Below are positions 5,423 to 11,730 of a stretch of DNA of 11,730 nucleotides, piece by piece. How positions within the stretch are numbered: position 1 is the stretch's first letter; each line of letters begins with the position of its first letter. The position numbers and the translations under genes were made by a program. The notes under the pieces were generated by a model. That model was not told where the DNA came from. It was given only the letters and a program-made list of their open reading frames with translations, and did not search any database. This DNA is from Clostridia bacterium (GTDB lineage Bacteria > Bacillota > Clostridia > Peptostreptococcales > Anaerovoracaceae): contig JAKSSQ010000040.1 in assembly GCA_024403005.1 (NCBI GenBank), positions 1 to 11,730 on the forward strand, read 5' to 3'.

Positions 5423-6172
5423 TTAAAGCTTTGTGAGCAGTCTCGGCTCACCGTCTGTAATAACGACTGTATTTTCGTAGTGGGCTGCGTTTGAACGGTC
5501 GATAGTAACCGCTGTCCATTCGTTGCTCAGAACTTCAACGTCGTACTCACCGACAGCAATCATGGGCTCAATAGCAAGTACCATTCCGGGTACAAGCTGA
5601 GGCCCGCGATTTGCTTTGCCGTAATTGGGAATCTGGGGATCTTCGTGCAGGTTTCTTCCTACGCCGTGTCCTACGAAATCGCGGATTACGGAGAAGCCGT
5701 AGCTTTCGACGCATTCCTGGATTGCATGGGATACATCGCCGAGGCGATTACCTTTTCTGCAGAACTTAAGGCCTTCGAAGAAACTCTCTTCCGCAACGCG
5801 GATAAGCTTTTCATCTGTTTCGGAAATCTTTCCTACAGGGTAAGTTCTTGCAGCATCTGAATAGAAACCTTTATAAATGGTTCCCAGATCCACGCTTACG
5901 ATATCTCCTTCGCGAAGAATTTTCTTCTTTGAAGGGATACCGTGAACAACTTCCTCGTTAACCGAGACGCACGCTGTGGCGGGAAAGCCGCCGTAGCCTT
6001 TGAAAGCGGGTTTCATGTCATGTCTGAGGATGTATTCCTCACACCAGCGGTCGATGTCTTTTGTGCTCATGCCGGGAACGATTACGCTCGGTAATTCTTC
6101 CAGCATATGAGCCGTAACTTCTGCGGCCGCTGCCATTAACTCGATTTCTTCATTAGACTTGAGCACAATCAT
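5423..6172 (-). CDS. map: Type I methionine aminopeptidase
   Basis: 249 residues. This cytosolic dinuclear-metal peptidase removes the initiator methionine from nascent proteins with small second residues. All metal ligands are visible: Asp95 (VSVDLG), Asp106 (YSDAA), His169 (FVGHGVG), Glu202 (AIEPM) and Glu233 (HYENT), plus the substrate histidines His77 (EEVVHGIPS) and His176 (NLHEDP). It lacks the N-terminal zinc extension of some homologues and matches the short class. Only 3 nt separate the adk stop from its ATG, and its GGAGAG site lies in the last codons of adk, so the pair is translationally coupled. The order secY-adk-map-infA is conserved in Bacillota. In many Clostridia a small KOW-domain protein gene lies between map and infA; here there is no room for one. 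Confidence 0.98.
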   Translation of the reverse strand: MIVLKSNEEIELMAAAAEVTAHMLEELPSVIVPGMSTKDIDRWCEEYILRHDMKPAFKGYGGFPATACVSVNEEVVHGIPSKKKILREGDIVSVDLGTIYKGFYSDAARTYPVGKISETDEKLIRVAEESFFEGLKFCRKGNRLGDVSHAIQECVESYGFSVIRDFVGHGVGRNLHEDPQIPNYGKANRGPQLVPGMVLAIEPMIAVGEYDVEVLSNEWTAVTIDRSNAAHYENTVVITDGEPRLLTKL

Positions 6173-6175
6173 AAT

Positions 6176-6823
6176 TTACTCTCCCAGAAGAGCGCAAATG
6201 TTTCCGAATACTTCGTCCATGGGCTTGCTTCCGTCGATGGGAGCGAGGAGACCACTTTCCTTATAGTATTCAATGAGAGGACTAGTCTGATCCTGGTAAA
6301 CCTTGAAGCGATTCTTTACTGTTTCTTCGCAGTCATCAGCTCTCTGATAAACTTCGCCGCCGCATACGTCGCAAACACCTTCCTGCTTGGGAGGCATTGT
6401 TGTTACGTGATAGGGCTTTCCGCAGTTTCTGCATACTCTGCGGCCGATCATTCTCGGAAGCAGGATGTCTTCGTCAACTTCAATGTCCACAACGCTGTCC
6501 AATGCAATACCGTTCTTCTTCAGGTATTCGTCGAAGTGGCTTGCCTGGAAAACGGTTCTGGGGAAACCGTCCAGCAGGTAACCGTTTTTGCAGTCGTCCT
6601 TGCTGACGCGGTCTTCCACCAGGTCACACACAAGCTCATCGGGTACGAGAAGGCCCTTATCCATATATTCCTTAGCCTTCTTGCCCAACGGTGTACCTTC
6701 CTTAACGTTAGCACGGAAGATGTCACCGGTAGAGATGTGCAGAATTTCGTATTTTTCAGCGATTCTTACTGCCTGGGTACCTTTGCCGGCACCCGGAGGT
6801 CCGAGTAATACGATGCGTTTCAT
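6176..6823 (-). CDS. adk: Adenylate kinase with zinc-type lid
   Basis: 215 residues, the long-lid form. It catalyses ATP + AMP = 2 ADP and balances adenine nucleotides in the cytosol. The P-loop GPPGAGKGTQ (8-17) is at the N-terminus, the AMP-binding segment follows with STGDIFR (31-37), then DGFPRT (85-90), and Arg124 and Arg128 before the lid. The lid carries four cysteines, Cys131, Cys134, Cys151 and Cys154, which bind structural zinc in Gram-positive enzymes. RADD (161-164) closes the lid. AAGGTG lies about 5 nt before the ATG and overlaps the secY stop (10-nt gap). Its presence between secY and map is the conserved Bacillota arrangement. Confidence 0.98.
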   Translation of the reverse strand: MKRIVLLGPPGAGKGTQAVRIAEKYEILHISTGDIFRANVKEGTPLGKKAKEYMDKGLLVPDELVCDLVEDRVSKDDCKNGYLLDGFPRTVFQASHFDEYLKKNGIALDSVVDIEVDEDILLPRMIGRRVCRNCGKPYHVTTMPPKQEGVCDVCGGEVYQRADDCEETVKNRFKVYQDQTSPLIEYYKESGLLAPIDGSKPMDEVFGNICALLGE

Positions 6824-6833
6824 TATTTCACCT

Positions 6834-8117
6834 TTACTTTAAGAATCCGCTATAGTTTCTCATTACCATCTGTGTTTCCATGGACTTCATTGTGTCAAGA
6901 GCAACACCTACAGCAATGATGAGTGATGTACCGCCGAAGCCGATGGACAGGTTTGTCCAGTGCTGAAGCAGTGTAGGCAGGGAAGCAACAATGCTCAGGA
7001 AGATAGCACTTGCAAAAGTAAGTCTTGTGATTACCTTTGTAATGTATTCAACCGTGGGCTTGCCCGGGCGGATGCCGGGGATGAAGCCGCCGTTAGCCTT
7101 CATATTTTCTGCGATTTCAAAGGGGTTAACTGTAATGGAACCGTAGAAATATGTGAAGAATATAATCAGCATGATATTGAGTACGAAGTAAATCCATACT
7201 CCGGGATATCCGCTGGATGTCAGGTACTTGGAAACAAAGCTTGCAAATCCGCTGTTGGGAACCATGTAAGCGATTGTTGCCGGCAGCTGCAGCAGGGAGA
7301 TAGCGAAGATTACGGGGATAACGCCAGCCTGGTTTACCTTGAGAGGAATATGGGAGGACTGACCACCGTACATCTTACGGCCAACAACTCTCTTTGCATA
7401 CTGTACGGGAACTTTTCTTGTACCTTCCTGTACGAGGATAATACCTACAACGATGAGCACTGCGAAGATGCAGAACAGGATAACGCTTACGATGGAAACG
7501 GTACCTGCGGAAATGTTCTTAACAGTTCTGCTGATGCTTGTAGGAATTCTGGAAACGATACCTGCGAAGATGATCAGGGAGATACCGTTGCCGATGCCGT
7601 TTTCGTTGATTCTTTCACCGAGCCACATGAGGAATGCAGTACCTGCAACCAGTGTGCATACGATAACGAGCTTTGCGAAAACGCTGTTGTCAGAGAGTAC
7701 ATTGCGGAAGAGGCCGAATGTATAACCAACTGCCTGGATGAGAGCAAGAACAACTGTGATGTATCTTGTCCACTGAGCAATCTTTCTCTGACCTTCCTGG
7801 CCCTGTCTTGCCAGTTCCTCAAGCTTGGGAATGGCAACTGTCAGGAGCTGCAGGATAATGGATGATGTAATGTAGGGGGTAATGCTCAGCGCGAAAATTG
7901 TGAAGTTGCTGAACGAACCACCAGAGAACAGGTCGAATAATCCGAAGAGACCTGATTCATTTGCATTGAACATTGCAGCGAGCTGGCTGCGGTCAATGCA
8001 GGGGACAGGGATATTGGAACCCAGTCTGAAAATGACCAGCATGAACAGAGTGTAGAGAATCTTCTTTCTCATCTCGGGAATTTTCCAAGCCTGTACCATA
8101 GTCTGGATCATGCCCAT
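6834..8117 (-). CDS. secY: Protein translocase subunit SecY
   Basis: 427 residues with ten hydrophobic segments, the channel of the Sec translocon in the cytoplasmic membrane. Visible landmarks: first membrane helix about 18-33 after a positive N-terminus, plug-region residues GLFDLFSGG (59-67), GIGNGISLIIFAGI (174-187), the cytoplasmic loop QEGTRKVPVQYAKR (230-243) that contacts SecA and ribosomes, TYFYGSITVNPFEIAENMK (322-340), and the loop NGGFIPGIRPGKPT (342-355). The start overlaps the rplO stop (TAATG), so translation is probably coupled; GAGG lies 7 nt upstream. A second ATG two codons later is possible but not better placed. No secE or secG is in the window, as expected. Confidence 0.98.
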   Translation of the reverse strand: MGMIQTMVQAWKIPEMRKKILYTLFMLVIFRLGSNIPVPCIDRSQLAAMFNANESGLFGLFDLFSGGSFSNFTIFALSITPYITSSIILQLLTVAIPKLEELARQGQEGQRKIAQWTRYITVVLALIQAVGYTFGLFRNVLSDNSVFAKLVIVCTLVAGTAFLMWLGERINENGIGNGISLIIFAGIVSRIPTSISRTVKNISAGTVSIVSVILFCIFAVLIVVGIILVQEGTRKVPVQYAKRVVGRKMYGGQSSHIPLKVNQAGVIPVIFAISLLQLPATIAYMVPNSGFASFVSKYLTSSGYPGVWIYFVLNIMLIIFFTYFYGSITVNPFEIAENMKANGGFIPGIRPGKPTVEYITKVITRLTFASAIFLSIVASLPTLLQHWTNLSIGFGGTSLIIAVGVALDTMKSMETQMVMRNYSGFLK

Positions 8118-8557
8118 TAGATTACCTCTGCCTTTCCTCCTGCGGCAACAATCTTGTCAATTGCGCTGTCGCTGAACTTCTGTGCCTGAACTGTCAGGTT
8201 CTTCTTCAGTTCGCCGCCACCAAGGATCTTGATTCCGTCTGTAACGCTCTTAGCGAGACCTGCTTCCATCATCATTTCGGGAGTAACTGTTGTACCGTCT
8301 TCGAAGCAATTGAGCTTTTCAACGTTTACGCCGATGTAGTTAACTGCCCAGTGATTTGTGAATCCTCTCTTGGGGATTCTTCTATAGAGAGGCATCTGGC
8401 CGCCTTCGAAACCGAGACGTGTACCGCCGCCGGATCTGGACTTCTGACCGTTCATACCTCTGCCAGCTGTTGTACCGTTACCGGAAGCTGTGCCTCTGCC
8501 CTTTCTCTTGCCTACGAATATAGAACCAGCGGGCTTCTTTAATTCGTTAAGTTTCAT
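8117..8557 (-). CDS. rplO: Large-subunit ribosomal protein L15
   Basis: 146 residues. L15 is a late-assembly 50S protein whose extended glycine-rich N-terminus threads through 23S rRNA. Recognised by MKLNELKKPAGS, the glycine and basic-rich GRGTASGNGTTAGRG and GQKSRSGGGTRLGFEGGQMPL segments, and RIPKRGFTN. The C-terminal globular domain ends in GGKAEVI. GGGAGGTG lies about 8 nt before the ATG. The gap from rpmD is 18 nt. Its TAA stop shares a base with the secY ATG. Confidence 0.98.
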   Translation of the reverse strand: MKLNELKKPAGSIFVGKRKGRGTASGNGTTAGRGMNGQKSRSGGGTRLGFEGGQMPLYRRIPKRGFTNHWAVNYIGVNVEKLNCFEDGTTVTPEMMMEAGLAKSVTDGIKILGGGELKKNLTVQAQKFSDSAIDKIVAAGGKAEVI

Positions 8558-8575
8558 TTTGTCTGCACCTCCCTA

Positions 8576-8749
8576 TTACAGTTCTTCCACTTTTAACAGG
8601 TGGGATACCTTCTTAACAGCACCCATTGTCTGGGGTGTGTTGGGGAGCTCAACGCACTGATGCAGCTTCTTGAGGCCAAGTGCTGCAACAACCTTCTTCT
8701 GATAAGGTGTAGCGCCGATTGTGCTCTTTACTAATTCGATCTTAAGCAT
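8576..8749 (-). CDS. rpmD: Large-subunit ribosomal protein L30
   Basis: 57 residues, a complete small gene. Translation begins MLKIELVKSTIGATPYQKKV, continues with VAALGLKKLHQCVELPNTPQ and ends MGAVKKVSHLLKVEEL. The pattern of a beta strand, the S-x-I-G motif, a helix with ALGL-K-L, and the P-N-T-P turn followed by G-x-V-x-K-V-x-H is that of bacterial L30, which binds 23S rRNA on the 50S subunit. AGGAGG lies 8 nt before the ATG and 13 nt separate it from the rpsE stop. Its place between rpsE and rplO is the conserved spc order, which supports the call. Confidence 0.97.
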   Translation of the reverse strand: MLKIELVKSTIGATPYQKKVVAALGLKKLHQCVELPNTPQTMGAVKKVSHLLKVEEL

Positions 8750-8762
8750 GTTCAGCTCCTCC

Positions 8763-9266
8763 TTATCCTAAGATTTCTTCCTTGCTTAAGCCTCTCAGCT
8801 TAGCAACTTCTTCAATTGTCTTCAGGCTCTTGAGTCCTTCCATTGTAGCGTATGCTACGTTGCCGGGGTTGCTGGAACCGAGGGACTTAGCTCTAACGTC
8901 CTTGATACCTGCGTATTCAAGAACTGTACGAGCGGAACCACCAGCGATAACTCCAGTACCGGGAGCAGCGGGCATAAGCAGTACCTTGCCTGCGCCGAAA
9001 ACGCCAAGGCTTCTGTGAGGAATTGTTGTTCCTACCATAGGTACGCTGATGAGGGACTTCTTTGCGTCTTCTGTAGCTTTTCTAACAGCTTCAGGGATTT
9101 CCATGGACTTACCCAGGCCCAGACCTACGTGGCCAGCACCGTCACCAACGACTACTGTAACGCTGAATCTGGAGTTCTTACCGCCCTTAACTACCTTAGT
9201 AACTCTTCTGATATTAACGATGGAAGAGTCTCTTAAGTCAAGCTTGGATGCATCTATTCTCTGCAT
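8763..9266 (-). CDS. rpsE: Small-subunit ribosomal protein S5
   Basis: 167 residues. S5 lies at the back of the 30S subunit near the mRNA entry and decoding centre; its mutations affect fidelity and spectinomycin sensitivity in model bacteria. The double-stranded RNA-binding-like domain contains RRVTKVVKGGKNSRFSV (20-36), the loop region associated with spectinomycin, then GDGAGHVGLGLGKSMEIPEAVRKA. The C-terminal domain has PHRSLGVFGAGKVLLMPA, GTGVIAGGSARTVLEYAG and KSLGSSNPGN, ending LSKEEILG. AGGAGG lies 8 nt before the ATG; the gap from rplR is 14 nt. The spectinomycin loop (VKGGKNSR) looks ordinary, without the deletions linked to resistance. Confidence 0.98.
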   Translation of the reverse strand: MQRIDASKLDLRDSSIVNIRRVTKVVKGGKNSRFSVTVVVGDGAGHVGLGLGKSMEIPEAVRKATEDAKKSLISVPMVGTTIPHRSLGVFGAGKVLLMPAAPGTGVIAGGSARTVLEYAGIKDVRAKSLGSSNPGNVAYATMEGLKSLKTIEEVAKLRGLSKEEILG

Positions 9267-9280
9267 TCTTCTTATCCTCC

Positions 9281-9643
9281 TTAGAATACCAGGCCGGATG
9301 CTCTAGCACCATCAGCCAGTTCCTTAACTCTACCATGATACAGGTAACCGCCTCTGTCGAATACAACTTCTTCGATTCCTGCTTCCTTTGCTACCTTGCC
9401 AACCTTTTCGCCAACAAGCTTAGCAGCTTCCTTGTTTCCACCGTAAGCAGCTTCTGCCTTGATGTCAGCATCGAGGCTGGAAGCGGATACCAGTGTCTTG
9501 CCATTTACGTCGTCGATAACCTGAGCGTAAATGTTCTTGGAGCTTCTGAATACGCAGAGTCTAGGTCTTTCGGGAGTTCCGAATACGTCTTTTCTGACTC
9601 TTTCGTGTCTCTTAACACGATTGTCATTTCTTGAATTTTTCAT
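9281..9643 (-). CDS. rplR: Large-subunit ribosomal protein L18
   Basis: 120 residues, normal length. L18 binds 5S rRNA together with L5 and helps dock it on the 50S subunit. Recognised by a basic N-terminus (NDNRVKRHERVRKDVFGTPERPRL, the RNA-contacting arm), VFRSSKNIYAQVIDD, and the C-terminal FDRGGYLYHGRVKELADGAR followed by GLVF. AAGGAG lies about 9 nt before the ATG. It has an 18-nt gap from rplF and a 14-nt gap to rpsE. Confidence 0.98.
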   Translation of the reverse strand: MKNSRNDNRVKRHERVRKDVFGTPERPRLCVFRSSKNIYAQVIDDVNGKTLVSASSLDADIKAEAAYGGNKEAAKLVGEKVGKVAKEAGIEEVVFDRGGYLYHGRVKELADGARASGLVF

Positions 9644-9661
9644 GTTCGATTACTCCTTCCT

Positions 9662-10201
9662 CTACTTACCGGTCTTGCCTTCTTTTCTGCGTACAACTTC
9701 GTTTTCGTAGCGGATACCCTTGCCCTTATAAGGTTCAGGCTTTCTCCACTTACGAATGTTAGCAGCATAGTTGCCAACCAGTGCCTTGTCAGCACCCTTT
9801 ACGATAATTGTTGTAGCATCGGGAACTTCTGTTGTGATTCCTTCGGGATCCGGCATGATAACGGGGTGAGAATAACCGAGCTGCATTACGAGGTCCTTGC
9901 CCTTCTTTTCAGCCTTGTAACCAACGCCGATCATCTGGAGCTTCTTTTCGTAACCGTTTGTTACACCCAGAACCATGTTGTTAACCAGTGTTCTAGCGAG
10001 ACCGTGCTGAGAATTGGATTCTCTGGAGTCGTCAGAAACTGTAAGTTCGCATGTTCCGTCCTTAACTTCTACTTTAATTTTCTTGCTAATCTGCTCTGTT
10101 AATGTGCCCTTGGGACCCTTAACGGTAACAAGGTTGCTGTCGTCGATAGAGATTTCTACTCCGGCAGGAACAGTCACAGGCAGCTTTCCTATTCTGGACA
10201 T
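9662..10201 (-). CDS. rplF: Large-subunit ribosomal protein L6
   Basis: 179 residues, the usual length. L6 sits near the sarcin-ricin loop and the factor-binding site of the 50S subunit and has two related domains. Recognised by MSRIGKLPVTVPAGVEI, VKGPKGTLTEQISK in domain 1, LVNNMVLGVTNGYEKKLQMIGVGYKAE at the domain junction, LQLGYSHPV-like MQLGYSHPVIM, and the C-terminal signature KPEPYKGKGIRYENEVVRRKEGK. AAGGAG lies 6 nt before the ATG. It is followed by rplR after 18 nt. Confidence 0.98.
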   Translation of the reverse strand: MSRIGKLPVTVPAGVEISIDDSNLVTVKGPKGTLTEQISKKIKVEVKDGTCELTVSDDSRESNSQHGLARTLVNNMVLGVTNGYEKKLQMIGVGYKAEKKGKDLVMQLGYSHPVIMPDPEGITTEVPDATTIIVKGADKALVGNYAANIRKWRKPEPYKGKGIRYENEVVRRKEGKTGK

Positions 10202-10219
10202 TTGTTTCTCCTTTCCTTA

Positions 10220-10618
10220 TTACCAAACGTAGCAGATAACTTCTCCGCCTACTCCAAGCTTTCTAGCTTCCTTATCTGTGATAAGGCCCTTGGATGTGGA
10301 GATGATTGCGATTCCTAAACCACCGAGTACCTTGGGTACATCTGCAGCCTGAGCGTAAACCTTAAGGCCGGGCTTGGAAATCTTCTTGATTCCGCTAATT
10401 ACTCTTGTTTTATCAGCACCGTACTTCATCGTAACCTTGATGATGTCCTGGGGATCGTTTTCGATAACTTCGAATCCCTTAATGTATCCTTCCTTAACAA
10501 GGATTTCAGCGATGTTCTTCTTGAGCTTAGAAGCAGGAATTTCTACTGTTGCATGACCTGCAACGTTAGCATTTCTGATTCTGGTGAGCATATCTGCTAC
10601 AGGATCTGTCATTGTCAT
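10220..10618 (-). CDS. rpsH: Small-subunit ribosomal protein S8
   Basis: 132 residues. S8 is a primary binder of the central domain of 16S rRNA; in E. coli it also represses the spc operon by binding its mRNA at the L5 start. Recognised by MTMTDPVADMLTRIRNAN, PASKLKKNIAEILVKEGYI, and the C-terminal motif ISTSKGLITDKEARKLGVGGEVICYVW. The first ATG is chosen over the one two codons later because AAGGAGGT lies 9 nt from the first and 15 nt from the second. It lies 27 nt after rpsN. I see no clear copy of the S8 target near the L5 start, but did not fold the region exhaustively. Confidence 0.98.
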   Translation of the reverse strand: MTMTDPVADMLTRIRNANVAGHATVEIPASKLKKNIAEILVKEGYIKGFEVIENDPQDIIKVTMKYGADKTRVISGIKKISKPGLKVYAQAADVPKVLGGLGIAIISTSKGLITDKEARKLGVGGEVICYVW

Positions 10619-10645
10619 GATTAAAGTACCTCCTTCCTTCGAATA

Positions 10646-10831
10646 TTACCAGCTAGCCTTCTTTACGCCGGGGATTTCACCCTTGTAAGCTAACTCTCTG
10701 AAACAGATACGGCAAATACCGTATTTTCTTAAATATGCGTGCGGTCTTCCGCAGAGCTTGCAACGGTTGTAAGCCTGAGTAGAGTGCTTAGGCGCTCTCT
10801 GCTGCTTAACCTTAAGAGATGTTTTTGCCAT
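10646..10831 (-). CDS. rpsN: Small-subunit ribosomal protein S14, type Z (zinc ribbon)
   Basis: 61 residues, the short zinc-binding form (RpsN type Z). Cys24, Cys27, Cys40 and Cys43 (CKLC and CRIC) form the zinc ribbon; the longer cysteine-free form of about 89-100 residues is not seen here. Recognised also by MAKTSLKVKQQRAPKHSTQAY, RPHAYLRKYGICRICFREL and the C-terminal IPGVKKASW, which is nearly invariant. S14 lies in the head of the 30S subunit. AGGAGG overlaps the rplE stop codon and lies 5 nt before the ATG; the gap is only 9 nt, so translation is probably coupled to rplE. Confidence 0.98.
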   Translation of the reverse strand: MAKTSLKVKQQRAPKHSTQAYNRCKLCGRPHAYLRKYGICRICFRELAYKGEIPGVKKASW

Positions 10832-10840
10832 AGTGCCCTC

Positions 10841-11383
10841 CTACTTTTCGAACGGCATACCGAGCATTTCGAGAAGAGCCTGAGCTTCTTCGTCTGTCTT
10901 AGCCGTTGTTGTGAATACGATATCCATACCTCTGACCTTTTCTACCTTATCATATTCGATTTCGGGGAAGATCAGCTGTTCCTTGATGCCCATAGCGTAG
11001 TTGCCGCGGCCATCGAAGGAGTTCTTGCTAACGCCCTTGAAGTCGCGTACGCGGGGAAGAGCGATGTTGAAGAACTTATCAGCAAATTCGTACATGCGGT
11101 CACCACGAAGTGTAACTTTGCATCCTACGGACATGCCTGCTCTTAACTTGAAGTTAGCGATAGATTTTCTGGACTTTGTAACAACAGGAGCCTGGCCGGA
11201 AATCATTGCCATTTCTGCTACTGCCTGTTCCAGAAGCTTGGGGTTATCCTTGCAATCGCCGAGACCCATATTCAGGGTGATCTTCTCGAGCTTGGGGATT
11301 TCCATTACGTTTGCATACTTGAACTTTTCGTTCATAGCCTGGAAAACTTCGTTTGTATACTTTTCCTTAAGTCTTGCTGCCAT
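10841..11383 (-). CDS. rplE: Large-subunit ribosomal protein L5
   Basis: 180 residues. L5 binds 5S rRNA with L18 and forms a bridge to the head of the 30S subunit, contacting P-site tRNA. Recognised by MAARLKEKYTNEV, VMEIPKLEKITLNMGLGD (26-43), QAPVVTKSRKSIANFKLRAGMSVGCKVTLRG, LPRVRDFKGVSKNSFDGRGNYAMGIKEQLIFPEI and the C-terminal GMDIVFTTTAKTDEEAQALLEMLGMPF. All blocks are full length. GGAGG lies 7 nt before the ATG. Neighbours are rplX (18-nt gap upstream) and rpsN (9 nt downstream), the canonical spc order. Confidence 0.98.
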   Translation of the reverse strand: MAARLKEKYTNEVFQAMNEKFKYANVMEIPKLEKITLNMGLGDCKDNPKLLEQAVAEMAMISGQAPVVTKSRKSIANFKLRAGMSVGCKVTLRGDRMYEFADKFFNIALPRVRDFKGVSKNSFDGRGNYAMGIKEQLIFPEIEYDKVEKVRGMDIVFTTTAKTDEEAQALLEMLGMPFEK

Positions 11384-11401
11384 GGTTTATCCTCCTTTCG
11401 A

Positions 11402-11707
11402 TTAATCAATAACCTGACCGGTCTTCTTGGAAATTCTTACCTTGTGGCCCTTTTCTACCTTGTAGCCAATGCGTACAGGAGCCTTAGCCTTTGTGTCATA
11501 GTACATGACGTTGGAAACATGGATGGGTCCTTCCTGCTTTCTGATTTCAGCAGCCTGTCCCTGTGTTGCCTTAGCGTGCTTTGTCTGAATGTTTACGCCT
11601 TCAACAATAACCATTTCCTTCTTGGGCATAGCCATGATAACCTTGCCCTTCTTACCCTTGTCCTTGCCTGCAATAACGAGGACTGTATCATTCTTCTTAA
11701 TCTTCAT
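11402..11707 (-). CDS. rplX: Large-subunit ribosomal protein L24
   Basis: 101 residues. L24 starts folding of 23S rRNA domain I and lies beside the peptide exit tunnel. The N-terminal KOW motif is clear: KNDTVLVIAGKDKGKKGKV (5-23), followed by VEGVNIQTKHAK and the C-terminal EGPIHVSNVMYYDTKAKAPVRIGY. AAGGAGG stands about 10 nt before the ATG and abuts the stop of the preceding gene (probably rplN). The 18-nt gap to rplE and the order fit the spc operon. Confidence 0.98.
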   Translation of the reverse strand: MKIKKNDTVLVIAGKDKGKKGKVIMAMPKKEMVIVEGVNIQTKHAKATQGQAAEIRKQEGPIHVSNVMYYDTKAKAPVRIGYKVEKGHKVRISKKTGQVID

Positions 11708-11722
11708 TAATATATGTCCTCC

Positions 11723-11730
11723 TTACAGTA
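11723..11730 (-). CDS. rplN: Last codons of a preceding gene, probably ribosomal protein L14 (partial)
   Basis: Only a TAA stop (11723-11725), a CTG leucine codon and two bases of a codon consistent with valine are in the window. Many bacterial L14 proteins end in Glu-Val-Leu, and rplN precedes rplX in the spc operon of nearly all Bacillota. The call rests on gene order and these two codons, so it is an inference. The rplX Shine-Dalgarno begins right after this stop. Confidence 0.5.

Noticed and set aside
5398..5451. An N-terminal extension of infA overlapping the end of map
   Set aside because: IF-1 begins at MAKKD in the family, the extension contains the Shine-Dalgarno, and no ribosome-binding site precedes the longer start.
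6960..7865. A 301-codon open frame on the plus strand opposite secY
   Set aside because: It lies wholly inside the well-conserved secY gene on the other strand, has no ribosome-binding context supporting it, and its composition (rich in Cys, Asn, Asp) is what reading the reverse of a hydrophobic membrane protein gives.
1..11730. Mobile elements, CRISPR arrays, tRNA genes or a novel defence system
   Set aside because: No direct repeat arrays, transposase-like frames, tRNA cloverleaf or long unexplained region was seen; nearly all the sequence is accounted for by conserved genes.

Overview
The window is almost entirely the distal part of a bacterial ribosomal-protein supercluster (the spc and alpha operons), read on the minus strand from the right edge to about position 2176, followed by a small, partly unrelated metabolic tail. 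The gene order, Shine-Dalgarno sites close to AGGAGG, short gaps, cysteine-containing (zinc-ribbon) forms of S4, S14, L36 and the adenylate kinase lid, and a neighbouring aldo/keto reductase carrying ferredoxin-type clusters all point to an anaerobic Bacillota, most probably class Clostridia. I cannot name a genus; a member of Eubacteriales with moderate G+C is a guess.

Layout in transcription order (right to left): the last codons of rplN (edge), rplX (L24), rplE (L5), rpsN (S14, zinc type), rpsH (S8), rplF (L6), rplR (L18), rpsE (S5), rpmD (L30), rplO (L15), secY, adk, map, infA, rpmJ (L36), a 92-nt non-coding gap with strong RNA secondary structure, then rpsM (S13), rpsK (S11), rpsD (S4), a short gap with a perfect hairpin, rpoA (RNA polymerase alpha) and rplQ (L17). 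A GC-rich hairpin after rplQ is the probable end of this transcription unit. Together these genes make ribosome subunits, the translocon pore, initiation factor 1, the enzyme that removes initiator methionine, an adenine-nucleotide balancing enzyme, and the polymerase assembly subunit: the usual coordinated growth-rate set.

Leftwards lies a gene for an aldo/keto reductase with two C-terminal [4Fe-4S] motifs, closed by a classic intrinsic terminator. Directly after the terminator T-tract is an extended -10 promoter, overlapped by an inverted repeat that looks like an operator. It drives a molybdenum-hydroxylase (xanthine dehydrogenase family) operon: the FAD subunit (TTG start) and, translationally coupled by a TAATG overlap, the [2Fe-2S] subunit, which runs off the left edge. 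The molybdopterin subunit would be expected beyond it.

No stretch over 300 bases lacks a gene; the longest gaps are 985-1100 (terminator, promoter and operator candidate) and 4950-5041 (structured leader). I found no mobile elements, CRISPR arrays, tRNAs or rRNAs, and no clear evidence for a new biological system. The most interesting leads are RNA-level: the structured leader ahead of rpsM, where two hairpins compete for the same bases, and the hairpin over the rpsD stop codon.
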